A stretch of DNA of 64,000 bases from Amorphophallus konjac (Eukaryota > Streptophyta > Magnoliopsida > Alismatales > Araceae): contig CM040126.1 in assembly GCA_022559845.1 (NCBI GenBank), positions 145,212,064 through 145,276,063 on the forward strand. Direction: 5' to 3'. Numbering within the stretch: position 1 is the stretch's first letter; the number at the start of each line of letters is the position of its first letter. Positions 32,709 to 43,470 of this stretch are shown piece by piece. The translations under genes and the position numbers were made by a program. The notes beneath the pieces were generated by a model. It had not been told where the DNA came from. It saw nothing but the letters and a program-made list of their open reading frames with translations, and made no database searches.

Positions 32709-34532
32709 TCATGTCATATTGATAAAACGAATAATGTCACTAACTTGGATGATGATGATAGGTTCTCAAAAGATGATGGGGAATTCATAGAGGACAAAAA
32801 GAATGAAGAAGCTGAACTATCTAAAGCATCAAGTGCTCCCAATCAAGCAAGATCAGCTGAAGCAGGTGAGTCTTCAATCAATGTGAAATATCTGAAAGAT
32901 CACCATGTAGACAACATCATAGGCAACTTAGGAGATCCCCCTAGGACAAGGTCTTATCTTAGAAATGTTCATAATCAAGACCTAGTTGCTTTAGTTTCTC
33001 AGATTGAGCCCAAATCAGTTAGTGAGGCTTTAAACAATGAATCATGGGTTAATGCTATGTGTGAGGAGCTAGGATAATTTGAGAGAAATAATGTCTGGAA
33101 ACTTGTTCCGAGACCTAAAAACACAAATGTCATAGGAACCAAATAGGTTTTCAAAAATAAAATGAATGAAGATGGAATAATCTCAAGAAATAAAGCTAGA
33201 CTAGTAGCCAACGGCTACTGTCAGGAACTTGGTGTTGATTTCGATGAATCCTATGCACCTGTTGCTAGGATGGAAGCAATAAGGATTTTATTGGCTTTTG
33301 CATGTTCTAGAAACATAAAACTTCATCAAATGGATGTTAAAAGTGTATTTTTAAATGGTGTTATCAAGGATGAAGTTTTTGTAGAACAACCTCCCGGATT
33401 TCAATTATCTTCACAGCCTAACCAAGTTTTCAGGTTAAATAAAGCTATGTACGGTCTAAAGCAGGCTCCTCGAGCCTAGTATGAGAGGCTGACTGAATTT
33501 CTGATCAGCAAGGGCTACAACAGAGGTAAGGTGGATCAAACCTTATTCACCAAAAGTTCGAATAAAGATCTCATCATAGTTCAGGTATATATATATGACA
33601 TAGTTTTTGGTTCAATAAGTACTGAACTATGCGATGATTTTGCTCAATTGATGTCTACTGAATTTGAGATGAGTTTGGTAGGTGAATTGAAGTATTTTCT
33701 TGGTTTGCAGGTACAACAGCTAGAGGATGGATGCTTCATTAACCAGACCAAATACACATTAGACATCCTCAAGAAGTTTGGCATGAATAATCTGAAGCAC
33801 ATCACAACACCAATGGGTACCAATACTTCATTAGATGCAGATGAATCAGGTAAAGAAGTTGATGCAAAGCAATACCGAGGTATGATTGGATCCCTGCTCT
33901 ATCTTACTGCCTCGAGACCTGATATACAATTTAGTGTAGGGATGTGTGTTAGGTACCAATCTAGGCCCACTGAATTACATTTAGTAGCTGTGAAAAGGAT
34001 TTTCAGATACTTGTCTGCTACACACACCCTAGGACTATGGTTTCCTACATCACACACATTAGATCTAATTGCATATATGGATGCAGATTATGCCGACTGT
34101 AAGCTAGATAGGAAAAGCACTAGCAGACATTGTGAATTTCTAGGTGGGTGTTTAGTCTCTTGGGGTTCCAAGAAACAACACTCTGTGGCCCTCTCCACTG
34201 TAGAGGCTGAGTACGTAGCTGCAGGGAGCTGTGGTACACAAGTTATCTAGATTAAGCACCAGCTTCAGGACTATCAAGTAGACTTGGGGTGCACACCCAT
34301 ATATTGTGATAATACTAGTGCTATCAATCTGGCCAAGAATCCTGACTTGCATTCATGAACCAAACACATAGAAATCAGACATCATTTTATTAGAGATGAG
34401 ATTTCCAAAGGCACTTTTGAAGTGATCCATGTAGGCACTGCAAACCAAATAGTTGACATTTTCACTAAGCCACTAGATAATGACAAATTCACATCATTGA
34501 GGACAGAGTTAGGTATTTTTAAATCTTTTTGA
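32709..34532 (+). pseudogene. Copia B reverse transcriptase-RNase H segment, five in-frame stops
   Basis: A single frame holds the RT-RNase H end of a Ty1/copia polyprotein: VARMEAIRILLAFA, MDVKSVFLNG, VEQPPGF, MYGLKQAPRA, the palm motif, then YRGMIGSLLYL and the RNase H end (STVEAEYVAAG, HIEIRHHFIRD, DIFTKPL). Premature stops are at 33075 (TAA), 33144 (TAG), 33477 (TAG), 34248 (TAG) and 34356 (TGA); the natural TGA is at 34530. No frameshift is seen. The catalytic palm motif reads YIYD (33588-33599) where the family has YVDD, so one of the paired Asp residues is lost. The segment is inactive. Confidence 0.88.
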
Positions 34533-36069
34533 ACTCTTAGCTCCATGAATAAAATGCTTCCATGTTTTTATTTTCAGCATTTACACTAGGCAATTTTCAG
34601 TCATGAATAAAATGTTTTGCTTCCATAAATATAATGTTTCCTTTTGACCACTCAGCATGAGTATGTCTGCATATCATGTCATATTGTGAGGGGGAGATCT
34701 CTCTTTGTGCAAGCTTTAAGTTGAGGGGTCTGAGTAGTTGCATATACTGCATTTTTCATGATTGAATAACAGTTCATTGAGTGAGGGGGAGTTGTCCTTG
34801 TGAAAGTGATTCTGCAAAAGAAATCATTGCATTTAGTGAGGGGGAGTTGGTCAGTATGTGAAGGTTGACTGATTCAAAAGAACTTGAGAGATTTGTTTTT
34901 GTAGTTGCTGCTTCTCATGAAAGAGTTAATACAGTCCATTCACAGACAGTAGAACCTCATACATCTCTTAAACCTTTAAGTCTGAGCCGCTAATGCATAG
35001 CTAGAATCTTTGGTCTAATAAAATAGCAGAGACTTGGATAAAGTGTTAGAAGTATATCTCCCTACATATTTCATGATCATAGATCAAGCTAAACTCGTAT
35101 GTCATGAAATCTGCTTTAAACTTGAAACCTAGACTTCAGGGAACAAATTCTTTCAGAATCAGTACTTCTGGTATTGTCTTCAAACACTTCATATCAAAAT
35201 TTCAAGGGATAAAAATATTTAGTGCAATGGTCTGATTATTGAGAAACTGGGTGTTTCATTAAAGAAATGAAAATCCTCCTAAGTCATGAGGTGTCAGACT
35301 ATTTTTTTTTTAAAAAAATGTGCAAAATTCTGATCACGACAGAGCAATGGTGATAAGGTGGTGAGTAACTGGGGATTCTGGCCTCTGATCAAGGTATCTT
35401 CTCACGTAAAAAGCCACAATTACTAGCTCTATTCTCTAAAAGAGAAGTAATGCGATACTCACATTGAGTAACTGTGGATTCTAGCCTCTGATCAAGGTGT
35501 CTCCTCAATGTCAAAGATGTGATCTACCAAATTACTTATTGATCTCTATGCTGCTCTTTAAAGAAAAGAATATATTTTCGTCAAATCCCTTGTCTTTGCA
35601 CAAGTCTGTGGACTGTTTGTCCTCAATACCTCGAGAACCATTTTTGAGGATCAGTTTCTTGCAGTCTATTTAGTACAGTTTTGAACAGCTCTCTCTTGAC
35701 ATATCTGTTCACCCTTGATTCTTCATCATATCTTCTATACGTAGATAAACTTCACTCTCACTCTAGGTCTCTCTTGAGTACTAAACTTTAAGAATCTACG
35801 CTTGTTTTAGTGACCCTACGTAATCTTTTAAGACATGATCCTGGGTCAATCTACACTGTGGACACACTGCATAATTCTCTTACCTATCCAGTAGCTGCAT
35901 ATCTCTTTCATCTCCTTTTGATGATGTCAAAGGGGGAGAGTTTCTGGCGGAGTGCATGAGTGTCAAAGGGGGAGAGTTTTTTTGGCAGGAGTCAGTGTGT
36001 GATGTTGCATGCATGATCGCATTAACATTGATTGACTTATAGTGTTGCCATCATCAAAAAGGGGGAGAC
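34533..36069 (+). promoter_or_regulatory. Copia B 3' region with repeated polypurine-like tracts
   Basis: There is no coding region. Six GA tracts of the type GAGGGGGAG or AAAGGGGGAG occur at 34686-34698, 34781-34792, 34836-34849, 35928-35940, 35963-35976 and 36056-36068; the last abuts the LTR and is the likely primer. A roughly 45-bp segment (GAGTAACTG...TCAAGGT) occurs twice (35361-35402, 35464-35509). The left arm of an inverted repeat (36034-36059) lies just before the last tract. Confidence 0.75.
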
Positions 36070-36275
36070 TGTTGCATCCCTACGGTTTTGATGATGTCAT
36101 ACATTATAAGTCAAACATGATTAGTCTATCATCACACATTCTTCATATATTCTATCATCACACATTCTTCATATATTGATTTCTCATTCTTCATATATTG
36201 ATTTCTCTGGTTTTATTCTAAAGAATGTCGACTTCTAAAGTCGACTCTTTGTGTTTCAAAAATGCCCTCATGCAT

Positions 36276-37075
36276 TAAAGATCGGTGCACATTTTAGTTA
36301 ATATGCATTTCAAGGTCAGTACATTCATTGTTTAACTCTGTGCATGTACATACACGTCGCGTATAGAGGTTTGTGCACATTACTGTAGCGTGCATATCTG
36401 AAGTCGGTGCATACCTTGTTCATTCATGCTAAGGTCAGTGTTAACTGCACACACGGTCGATGCAGGTTATGTTTCGCACGCATCTAGTCTGTGCATACCT
36501 TGTCTGCGGACACATAGGGTCGGTGTAGTTATCGCCTCTTGAACAAAACCGGTCAGTGCAGTTCTTGTTTTTCTGCTAAACAAGTCAGTGCATCACTATT
36601 CAAGGTCGATGCTAGTTTGTGCATTGAGGTCGATGCTAGCTTGTAGAGGTTGGTGCAATGTTTGTCTTCTTCATATGAGAGTCTATGCATCTTCCGTAGA
36701 ACTGCATGCATAGTCGGTGCATGTTTTTGTTGATGGACATAAATAACACTGTAGCAAGTCCGTGCAAACTTGCTCTGTGGTAACTGAAGTTCGTGCACAT
36801 CTCTATTCAAGGTTGGTGCAATCTTTGCATCGGGCTGGCATAAGGTCAGTGCAACTTTTGTTGCTCCACGAAGGTAAGGTCTGTGCATTGCTATACGGTG
36901 TGTGCATGTTTTTTCATATGCTATCAAGGTCTGTGCACATGTTTCTTTGTGTAACACAAGGTCAGTGCACATATTTTCTTTTGCATTCACATGGTCTGTG
37001 CATATCTCGCTATACGGTCTGTGCATGTTTGCACCTCGCTCTATGAAGCCTGTGCTAACACTCCTAGTTGCTTGC
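36276..37075 (+). repeat. GGTC-GTGCA motif array in the Copia B LTR
   Basis: By hand count about 26 degenerate copies of AAGGTCNGTGCA occur in 800 bp, spaced about 20-45 bp (for example GGTCAGTGCA, GGTCTGTGCA, GTCGGTGCA). It sits where Copia A has its CGTGT array, upstream of the TATA box. Confidence 0.75.
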
Positions 37076-37282
37076 CAAGTCAGTCACCTGTTCGAGCATA
37101 TGGTCGGCGAATCTACAACTCGTGAGCATATTCCACATGGAAGTCAAGGTACCAAGTTTGAGGGCTCGTTATCCGAGGCAAGGAACGGAATGGAAGATTC
37201 TAACACGTGGACGCAAATTGAGCGCATCTTCCCAAATTCGTTGGGTAGGAAACGTGGTTTCCATATGCCCATCTTTCTGGAG

Positions 37283-37297
37283 CATATATATATAAGA
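37283..37297 (+). promoter_or_regulatory. TATA box of the Copia B LTR
   Basis: CATATATATATAAGA is followed by a GA-rich leader. The position matches the TATA-like box of Copia A relative to the motif array. Inferred promoter. Confidence 0.5.
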
Positions 37298-37554
37298 GGT
37301 TGATTCGATCAGAAGTGGAAGCAGAGAAGTGAAAAAATATAGAGAGACTACAAGAGAGAAAAAGAAGAGAGAGAGAGAGAGTAGAGCTAAATGGAAGAAA
37401 AGAGAGATAGTCAGAGAATTGCGGCAACCTGAAAGAAGAGTGGAATCCAGAGTGTTCTTGTGCTCCTCGGAGCTACGTTTGTTTTCTCTTTGCATATTTC
37501 ATTTTGTTTGAGCGATATATTCATTTTTTCAGTGTGTTCTCCAATCCTCTGGTT

Positions 37555-37860
37555 TGAGGTCGGGGTTCCTCCTTAAAACAGGAGAAGGGAGACTATGTCT
37601 CCAGGTGCGAGTAAAGGTAATTTGCTCGTGGTTTCCCTCTAGTTTGGAGGAAGGGAAGACTAGTCCTCTGGTTCTGATCTTGCTGGGGCAAGGTCAGGGT
37701 CCAGATCCTGTGGGTTACAGGATTGGTGTTGAGGGATTTGTTTCCCTTGTGGCAAGCTGTAAGGAAGCAATTGTTAGCAGACTGAGTCTGCGGTTCTTGA
37801 ATTGCTTCGTGTAAGGTGACGTAGATTGCATATCGCAATCGAACCACCTTAAAAACTCTC
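37555..37860 (+). repeat. Hairpin modules in the Copia B leader
   Basis: Short self-complementary segments follow one another: GCGAG...GCTCG, CCCTC...GGAGG, CTTGC...GCAAG, GATCCTG...CAGGAT and CAGACTGAGTCTG inside an outer GAAGCAATT...AATTGCTTC stem. The design matches the Copia A leader with different sequence. Confidence 0.55.
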
Positions 37861-38125
37861 TGTCTCTTCTGTGTAGTTTGCTTGGCTGATCTTATTTGTG
37901 TGGTGTGTCTGGATGATCTTTTATTGTGATACAAACACGCCAGCTGTTCGATTACAGTTTTACATCAACCTCTTCACGTTAAGCTTCTACTCATTGGTCC
38001 TCTCCAAGGCCTGATTAGGAAGATTCTCTTACTGCGACTGGGATTTCATCGCTTATAATTCAAATTGCTTTAAATTGGACGTAATCTATTCATTCCCCTT
38101 CTAGCTTACGTTCTACGTTCTATCA

Positions 38126-38641
38126 CTCCTTCCAGAGAGTTAGGAGAGGGGGCCTTCCCTTGTTTTCCTCCTTTCTGATACCTTTGTCACCTTTCTTCTG
38201 AGCTTCTCGAACCAACGGGGTCGGCTATCCCTTATCCGAGCCAGTATCTGCACTAGGCAGAGTCAGTGGCTGGACGTACGAGTGCTCACCGAGTTAGTCG
38301 AGCGCTCCGCTCGTGTCATAGTACCAGTTGATGTAATTTTTTATTTACTGATATATATATTGTAATGGCTGCGGCCTACTTGATGTACATCAGAGTGTTA
38401 ATGAAAAGAGAGGAATGACGTTTATTCTACATTGCTTACATTGTTTGCCAGATGATCAAAAATAGAACTTGCGTGGTGTTGTCGGGTTCCACGTCCGAGG
38501 GATGGGTGCTCCTTCCATGGTGGACAATCGATACGCCCCTTTCCCGAGCGTCTCGACCACTCGGTAGGGGCCTTCCTAGTTAGGGGCTAGCTTTCCCACC
38601 GCTTCCAGTGGTCGAGAGGGTTCGACCATTCTCAGGACGAA
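38126..38641 (-). mobile_element. Element E: old Tat-type gypsy, 3' side of pol
   Basis: This is the oldest visible layer. From 38641 down to 38456 the minus strand continues the integrase C-terminus that is cut at 63275 by element D. 38126-38455 is sequence past the end of pol, with nothing further recognised. The ACGAA at 38637-38641 is the target duplication of element D; Copia B borders it at 38125. Confidence 0.7.
38456..38641 (-). pseudogene. Integrase C-terminus of element E
   Basis: The minus strand encodes VLRMVEPSRPLEAVGKLAPN, then a TAG, then EGPYRVVETLGKGAYRL and a TGA at 38456. This is the GPY/F-like C-terminal region of Tat/Retand-type integrases. The N-terminal part lies 24.6 kb away at 63275-64000. 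Confidence 0.75.
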
Positions 38642-40356
38642 TGATGGGGGCATCAAAGGCAAATGGGTGGTATTAGTGTGTATTGGCTTGTATTAGTGTG
38701 TCTTATGGGTTATATTGGCTTGTAATTATGTGTTTTTTGATTTTTTTTCATTTGGGCTCCTTTGTAAGGCTTTTAATAAGCCATTGGGCGACATTTTATG
38801 AAGAGTCCATTAATAGGTTTCTTTTAATAGAGTCCATTAAGGGGGTTATGTCATATTGGGTCATTAGACTTCATAATGGGTCATTAAATCAATTAAGGCC
38901 CAAGTGGACTTTTCCCTCTCATGGGCCATCTAGGTGCGAGAGTCCATAGGCTGAGCATGGGTTAGTGGGCTTGTTTCATAGCCTTGAACCACACTTGGCC
39001 CAAGGGAGGCCCATGAAGGGGGCGCCCCCTTCCCTGTCTTATTAGGCTAGGTAGGTGAAGTTTTAATAGATTATGTGTAATGTGTTATGACCACATGGGA
39101 GAAATACTTTCTCCTATCCCCTTAGTGTCCCTTCCAACCCTAGATCTCAGAGCAGTTTGAGTCATTTTCCATTTCATATAAATGCTTGTATTTCCACATT
39201 TTGTGTGAAATAATGAGAAGAAAAAATATTGAGTGCAAGAAGCAAACCTGCGCCCCCTACCTCTCTCCCTCTGGTTCCTTCCAGCTCCTTCAGTATTTCA
39301 GGGTGTAAAACCCTTCTATCTTAGCCCCTCTACATCTGGTTTCTACTTCTGCCGCCGCCGCCGCCGTTCGTGCTGCCATCGAGCCGCCGAGAAGCAAGTT
39401 CTGAAGTGCTGTCCTGAGTTCTATTTTGCTGGACAGGGGTTCACTCCGAGATTTTTAGCTCCCAACTTTGACAACATCTGGATCTTTGATTTTAAGGGTT
39501 GGTTCCCCACTTGATCCCAAACCTCCAAAAAAACTATCCCATAATTCCCCTTCTTTTTATATTTTTCCATTTTCGTGTATTTTCATCTTCCACTTCTGTC
39601 CCCGTTTAGATCTGTGTAACAATAGCTTTGTATTTCCCCCTTTCGACCCCCTTCTTGATTTTTTTTTGAATCCCCAAATTTATTGGAGGTTCTTTCCACC
39701 ATCCCCATCCTTCAAAAATTTTCATCGAATTTCAAAAGACCTCTACCTATTTTTAGAAATTGTGTCTTTTCCCCAAATTCAGTTCTGTCTCTGCTATCCA
39801 GATCTGACCCCGGGTCTGTATACAATCCACAAAAAATCGAAACTTCCACCAAACCTTTCATAAAGTATATCCCCGTTTTCCTAGCTTCGGCCGCTACAAC
39901 TTTCATGAAGAGCTCATCTTCTGATTCTGAGGTCTACATCGCGGTCAATGCCAACTCTCAGGAAACTTAGTTCTATCCTGAGATTTTGGATCCTGTGAAC
40001 TAGCAGCTTGAATATTCAATAAAGGCCAACAACGGGAAATTCAAATTTCTTTCTCTAGCCGTAGATCAAAGGATTTTGAGTTAGCTTTCCATCGGTAACT
40101 CTTGTACATCGATCTGACGTCGGTGCTGATCGCAGCATCCATTCTCGCCAGGTCGCGCGCTGTAAAATAGAAGCCGCAGATCCGTGGACAGCAAGTTCCA
40201 CACAAGGAGATCGGAGCCGATTCGCCTCCCACGAGGTGAACCAGCACGCCGCCTTCCCAGAGAGTGCCCCTTCGGACGTCCCCATCACAGCGGTGCCACT
40301 CCGGACCCACACGGCCCCACTAACCAGCACGTGGGTCCCACAGTCGTGAGTACATG
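38642..40356 (+). repeat. Element D left LTR, first part
   Basis: It starts TGATGGGGGCATC and matches 61098-62794 of the right LTR. TATA-like CATATAAATGC lies near 39175. A CCG trinucleotide run is at 39352-39366. ACATG at 40352-40356 is the Gypsy 3 target duplication; the LTR resumes at 58663. Open frames here (for example 39468-39863) recur in the right LTR with changes and show no domain. Confidence 0.88.
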
Positions 40357-43300
40357 TGTCACGCCCCGAGCGCGGAAGATACTCGGATATGCGCGACGAG
40401 TTTATATCAATCATGTCAATCAGAGTAGTAGTGTATTCGACACCAAAACAGAGATGCGCAAAATAGAAAGATAACCCAATCCTTTATTTCATAATGGATA
40501 GACTATTACAAATCCAATACTCTATTCAATTAAAAAGGAAAAGTATATAGTTGACTCAAGAAAATAGGAAAAGACTAGATGACACTTGGAGAAGTTCTAT
40601 CTCTTTCACTCTTGACCATTCCCATCCGATTGACTTCCCTCGTCGTCGAAATTACCTGAAAAGTAGGGAACACACGGAGTGAGCGAACGCTCAGTAGGAA
40701 ATTATATCTCAAGTGCTTAGCAAGGGGTCTAAGTAATTACATTTTTCATGAATGTACTATAGCTATGCATGCTTGCATAAAACGACAAGATAGAGAAAGA
40801 ATTTATCAATAAGACAGCAAGATGAACTAGTCATGAGCTTTCAAGAAAAGATAACAGATATTCAAGCAAGTACTTTTTAGCAAGTCATGTCAAGAACTTT
40901 GGCTATCATGTATCAAACAAACAAGTAATTACCCTTTTTTTTTCGGGTCACACAAGTCATGTCAAGTCAAGTACGAGTCAAGTACAAGATTTGTGTGGAA
41001 TGTCCAATCAAGCTAGTCATGCACTCGGTATAATGCCAGATACCTTATCATTCAACTCCCATGGGCACAAGTACTTTCGGGTGCTCCTCCCAGGATCAGA
41101 TCGGGCCCTATATGCGCAGGCATTTATCATGTATTATGACATCCACTCTTGTATATATAGCCAATGAGGAATTTCAATAATCAAGCTTGTAGATACGTAG
41201 GGTAACTTTGAGAGAATGGAGTCCAAAAATATAACATTGGACATAGAGAGGCGATAATAACGGTATAAACACGATTTATCGATGAAACTAGGTGGAATTA
41301 GGTTCCCTTAACTCGGGTACCATGACAAACAAGTATGGACATTCTTTTTATAGAATTGAAGTCCATATGAACAGTATATCAAAGGCAAGATAACCTCATT
41401 CTTATTATAGAATTGAGGTCCACAAGAACATCAACAAATGGCATGATATCATCATCCCATTAAGAATTCTCATGATATACTCTTTGCATATCATAAGGGC
41501 CGGTATACCATGTTTCTTTAGAGTGACATGGCATTCAATAGTGTAATGGGTTTTTAGGGTACAACCAGCTCAGTCGGCCTTGAGGGAATCCAAGGCTCGA
41601 GGAGTCTTACGGAGGTCTCTATGACTAACTTGTTAGTCCAAAGGAACGGAATGTCCAATGGAGAGCTTGTATGTCAATGAGAATTGAGGGTGATCGATAA
41701 AACATCATGAAACATGGGACTATACTCACGGATTGGAATATAGTGCCAATATAATATATATATGTATATATAATAAAAACCCTCGGTTACAGAAACAGGG
41801 AAGAAAATAGTTTTTATAGAAAATAACGACTTTAACTAAGTCATTAATCACATAATTAACGCCTTCAGTAAGGGCGTTTATCTATTTTTCTTTTTTGCAA
41901 AATTTCAATATTTAGTATTTTACCAAAAACGCGCCCTGGTGAGGGGCGTTTCTTTACAAGTTGACGACGTATACAGTGGTCGTTCATTCTTTACTTCTAT
42001 TTTTACAGTATATATATATTCAGAAATTTATCAAAAACACGCCCTAGACAGTGGCGTTACTTTTCAATTCACGCCCTGAACAGGGGCGTTAGTCAAGTGA
42101 GAGACGACCTCTACAGGGTCGTGAATTCAAGAATTTTCAGATTTCAAGTATTATAATTTCCAGAAACAAGAGACATGGTCATGACAGGAAAAATATCGGG
42201 ATATGATCATGCACTGATTTTAGAATCATGTTTAAGTGGATATTGGATAATTAACATGGGTAATTAACAATTGAGAAAATTGACGTCCGTGTACAGGGCG
42301 TCGAATCTGGAATTGACGACCTGGGCATGGTCGTTTCTTTCAAAGTAGCGCCCTTGTCTGGGTCGCGTATTAAAGTAGCGCCCTTGGAAAGGGCGTTTCT
42401 TTCCAACAATAGGAACATTTAAAACTCGCGAAAACTATATGCATGAACTAATATATATGGTTTAACATAGTTATTATGGTGATTTGGGCTACAGTGCTTG
42501 AGAAAACCTACCTTGGGCAATAATCTGGATGGAGAAACGTGAAGAGATTTGATAAGAAGAACAGAGACTCCGGAACTAGATGGAACTGCTACTGAACGAT
42601 GGCTTTGATGAAAAGAACGTAGATGAAGAACACTTCGTTTCTTCAGGTAGAGAGCTTTTCCTACAGAGGAATATATATATACGAAACATCAATATTTTCT
42701 TCATAATACTTGACTGAAGGTAGAGGAAAGAAGAACTTACCCTTTTGTTCTTCACAACGTTAATCTTCTTAACCTGTAAGAAGAGATGAAGAATCATTAA
42801 TTCTTCATGCAACCGAAAGTAATGATAAAAAGAGATAAGAAGAACTGCTGTTCTTTACGTACCGTAGCAGCAGCAGATCAACCAAATAGCTTTAGGGTTT
42901 GATAGTCAAGGGTTTTTATAGGATTTCTAGAATCCTAATGGAGTTAGAGTTGCATTGGAAGTAACACTTCCATATTAGAGTTATTACTACATTCGAACTC
43001 TTTCTCATAGTTATAAACTTACCCTGGATAAGTTCCTGAGTCGAACGGGAGACGAATTGAATTAACGACCTAGGTCAGGGCGTCGAATTTAAATTGACGC
43101 CTTGTCAGACGTCGTTACTTGTTGAAACGTGTCCACTCAAAGGGCGTTACGCTTTCTTGCCCTTTTTATTTATTTTGGTCGTTTGAAATTTGACGCCTTA
43201 TTATTTGGGCGTCCTTTCTTTAATTCGCGCCTGGTTGAAGGTCGCTTATTTGTAAGGTCGCGCCTTTTCCTGAGGCGTTATTTTCATTAGAGTTTAATTA

Positions 43301-43391
43301 TTTTCCATTTCGGATTTTTATCTTTTCTTTACTTAGTCTTTTATTCTATTTTGACTTATTTTATTCTTTTAAATTTATTAGGGTTGCTACA
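40357..43391 (-). repeat. Gypsy 3 LTR1, 3035 bp
   Basis: It runs from TGTCACGCCCCGAG to GGTTGCTACA. It carries the GAGCGAACGCTCAGTAGG block (40678-40698), the CCCATGGGCACAAG block (41053-41109), an AT-rich TATA-like stretch (41745-41780) and CpG palindrome arrays at 41859-42410 and 43060-43290. It differs at scattered sites from LTR2 and LTR3, which share many variants with each other. No gene is supported. Confidence 0.92.
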
Positions 43392-43407
43392 CCCTCCCCC
43401 ACTTAAA
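43392..43407 (-). promoter_or_regulatory. Polypurine tract of Gypsy 3 interior 1
   Basis: The minus strand reads TTTAAGTGGGGGAGGG next to LTR1. Confidence 0.8.
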
Positions 43408-43470
43408 AAGAATTTGGTCCCCAAATTCATAGCATATATTTACATATAGAGAGTGTAGAGTTCATACCTT

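Larger units (their letters stand above)
32709..38125 (+). mobile_element. Copia B: Sirevirus-type element, RT to 3' LTR
   Basis: Copia B resumes at the TCATG duplicate after Gypsy 2 and runs through RT-RNase H, a long 3' region and the 3' LTR. It ends TTCTATCA at 38125, and old Tat-type sequence follows (38126). Unlike Copia A it has no envelope-like ORF between pol and the LTR. Confidence 0.9.
36070..38125 (+). repeat. 3' LTR of Copia B, 2056 bp
   Basis: It starts TGTTGCATCC after the polypurine tract and ends TTCTATCA. It has the same order of parts as the Copia A LTR although the sequence differs: inverted-repeat arm (36086-36112), motif array (36276-37075), TATA box, GA-rich leader (37310-37400), hairpin modules (37555-37860), T-rich end. 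No gene is supported. Confidence 0.88.

Noticed and set aside
36553..37303. His/Cys/Thr-rich ORFs on both strands in the Copia B LTR
   Set aside because: They reflect the GGTC-GTGCA repeat read in different frames and do not form a credible protein.
39468..39970. ORFs of 95-131 codons in the element D LTR, also present near 61952-62436
   Set aside because: They recur only because the LTR is duplicated. Frames differ in length between copies and no domain is visible.
42576..42812. 78-codon minus-strand ORF repeated at 50219-50455 and, longer, at 57686-58078
   Set aside because: The repetition follows from the three Gypsy 3 LTRs. In LTR3 small indels change its frame, so there is no sign of protein constraint.
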